64,000 bases of DNA. It comes from Acidobacteriota bacterium. GTDB lineage: Bacteria > Acidobacteriota > UBA4820 > DSQY01. The notes beneath the pieces were generated by a model, which saw only the letters and a list, made by a program, of their open reading frames with translations, searched no databases and had not been told where the DNA came from. Where the stretch lies: the NCBI GenBank assembly GCA_021787565.1, contig JAJYLT010000010.1, forward strand, positions 31,011 to 95,010. Direction: 5' to 3'. Positions within the stretch are counted from its first letter, which is position 1. Each line of letters begins with the position of its first letter. The position numbers and the translations under genes are program-made. Below are positions 63,146 to 64,000 of this stretch, one piece after another.

Positions 63146-64000
63146 TTACTTGCCTCGGCGTCTCGGTTTCGTGAGCGCTGATTTGCTGCGTCCTTTGGCG
63201 GGCGCGGCTGCGGAGGCGCCTCCGCGGCCCGCCTTCGAGGGGGCTGTCTTCCGCTTGGCCTGTTTGGGCTTGAGGGCCAGGTTGAGGGCCTGGGGAATCT
63301 CCTTGACGAAGTGGAAGACCATGTCCTTCTTGGCCTCCTCGGTGAGGTCCTCCAGGTCGTTCTCGTTGCGCTCGGGAAGGATCACGGCCGAAAGCCCCGC
63401 CCGCTTGGCGGCGAGCACCTTCTCCTTGACCCCCCCCACCGGCAGGATCTTGCCCGTGAGCGTGATCTCGCCGGTCATGGCGAGGTCGTCGCGCACCACC
63501 CTCCCGGTGAGGAGGGAGACCAGCGAGGAGGTGAGCGCCACGCCCGCCGAAGGGCCGTCCTTGGGGATGGCCCCCTGGGGCACGTGGACGTGGATGTCCC
63601 GCTTGGCGAAGACATCCTCCGAGATTCCCAGCTCCTTGGCGTGGGTGCGGATCCAGGAGAGGGCCGCGTGCGCGGACTCCTTCATGACGTCGCCGAGCTG
63701 GCCGGTCAGCGCCAGGGAGCCCCGCCCCTTCATGGCCGTGGATTCCACGAAGAGGATGTCGCCGCCCACGGGGGTCCAGGCCAGGCCCGTGGCTACGCCG
63801 GGCCGGTCGATGCGCTCCCGCGTTTCCAGGTAGACCTGCTGGGGGCCCAGGTATTCCCGGATGTTCTTGGCGTTCAGCGTCACCTTGGCCTTTCGTCCAC
63901 CGATCCGGGCCTTGGCCACCTTCCGGCAGACGGCGGACATCTCCCGCTCCAGGTTCCGGACGCCGGCCTCGCGCGTGTAGTCGGAGATGATGGCCCGGAG
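63146..64000 (-). CDS. lon: ATP-dependent protease Lon, C-terminal part (5' end beyond window)
   Basis: HVHVPQGAIPKDGPSAGVALTSSLVSLLTGR catalytic region; GEITLTGKILPVGGVKEKVLAAKRAG. Confidence 0.95.
   Translation of the reverse strand, partial: LRAIISDYTREAGVRNLEREMSAVCRKVAKARIGGRKAKVTLNAKNIREYLGPQQVYLETRERIDRPGVATGLAWTPVGGDILFVESTAMKGRGSLALTGQLGDVMKESAHAALSWIRTHAKELGISEDVFAKRDIHVHVPQGAIPKDGPSAGVALTSSLVSLLTGRVVRDDLAMTGEITLTGKILPVGGVKEKVLAAKRAGLSAVILPERNENDLEDLTEEAKKDMVFHFVKEIPQALNLALKPKQAKRKTAPSKAGRGGASAAAPAKGRSKSALTKPRRRGK

Overview
GC-rich bacterial chromosomal window with about 44 protein-coding genes; no rRNA, tRNA or CRISPR array could be supported. Main blocks: (1) a c-di-GMP/sensory cluster (1-9027); (2) a NarI-like/HdrD-like (Tmc-type) redox pair plus a CheY-like receiver (9355-12421); (3) a secreted modular protein with a near-identical internal duplication and a TonB-dependent receptor (13320-18737); (4) a CobB/DsrN-type amidase translationally coupled to a small HTH-like ORF, next to ATP sulfurylase (sat), which suggests satellite genes of dissimilatory sulfur metabolism; (5) housekeeping genes (yajQ, hlyIII, folA, cysK/metB-type, nth, citrate synthase); (6) two RND efflux modules and an EmrAB/TolC/TetR module with a decayed emrB fragment; (7) speA, an archaeal-type GAPDH, pyrK-pyrD-pyrF, a radical SAM protein and the 3' part of lon. 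The most distinctive non-genic signal is a ~150-bp dispersed element present three times (5501-5652, 24841-24990, 55847-55997). It has 15-bp terminal inverted repeats (CCCCAATTCCGCGAT...ATCGCGGAATTGGGG) enclosing two oppositely oriented GTAGGAGCG-type REP hairpins, so it looks like a REPIN. One copy supplies the folA stop codon and abuts a truncated oxidoreductase gene. A second class of intergenic structure is short-period (7-8 bp) repeats flanked by inverted arms. All functional calls come from reading the sequence; no database search was run.
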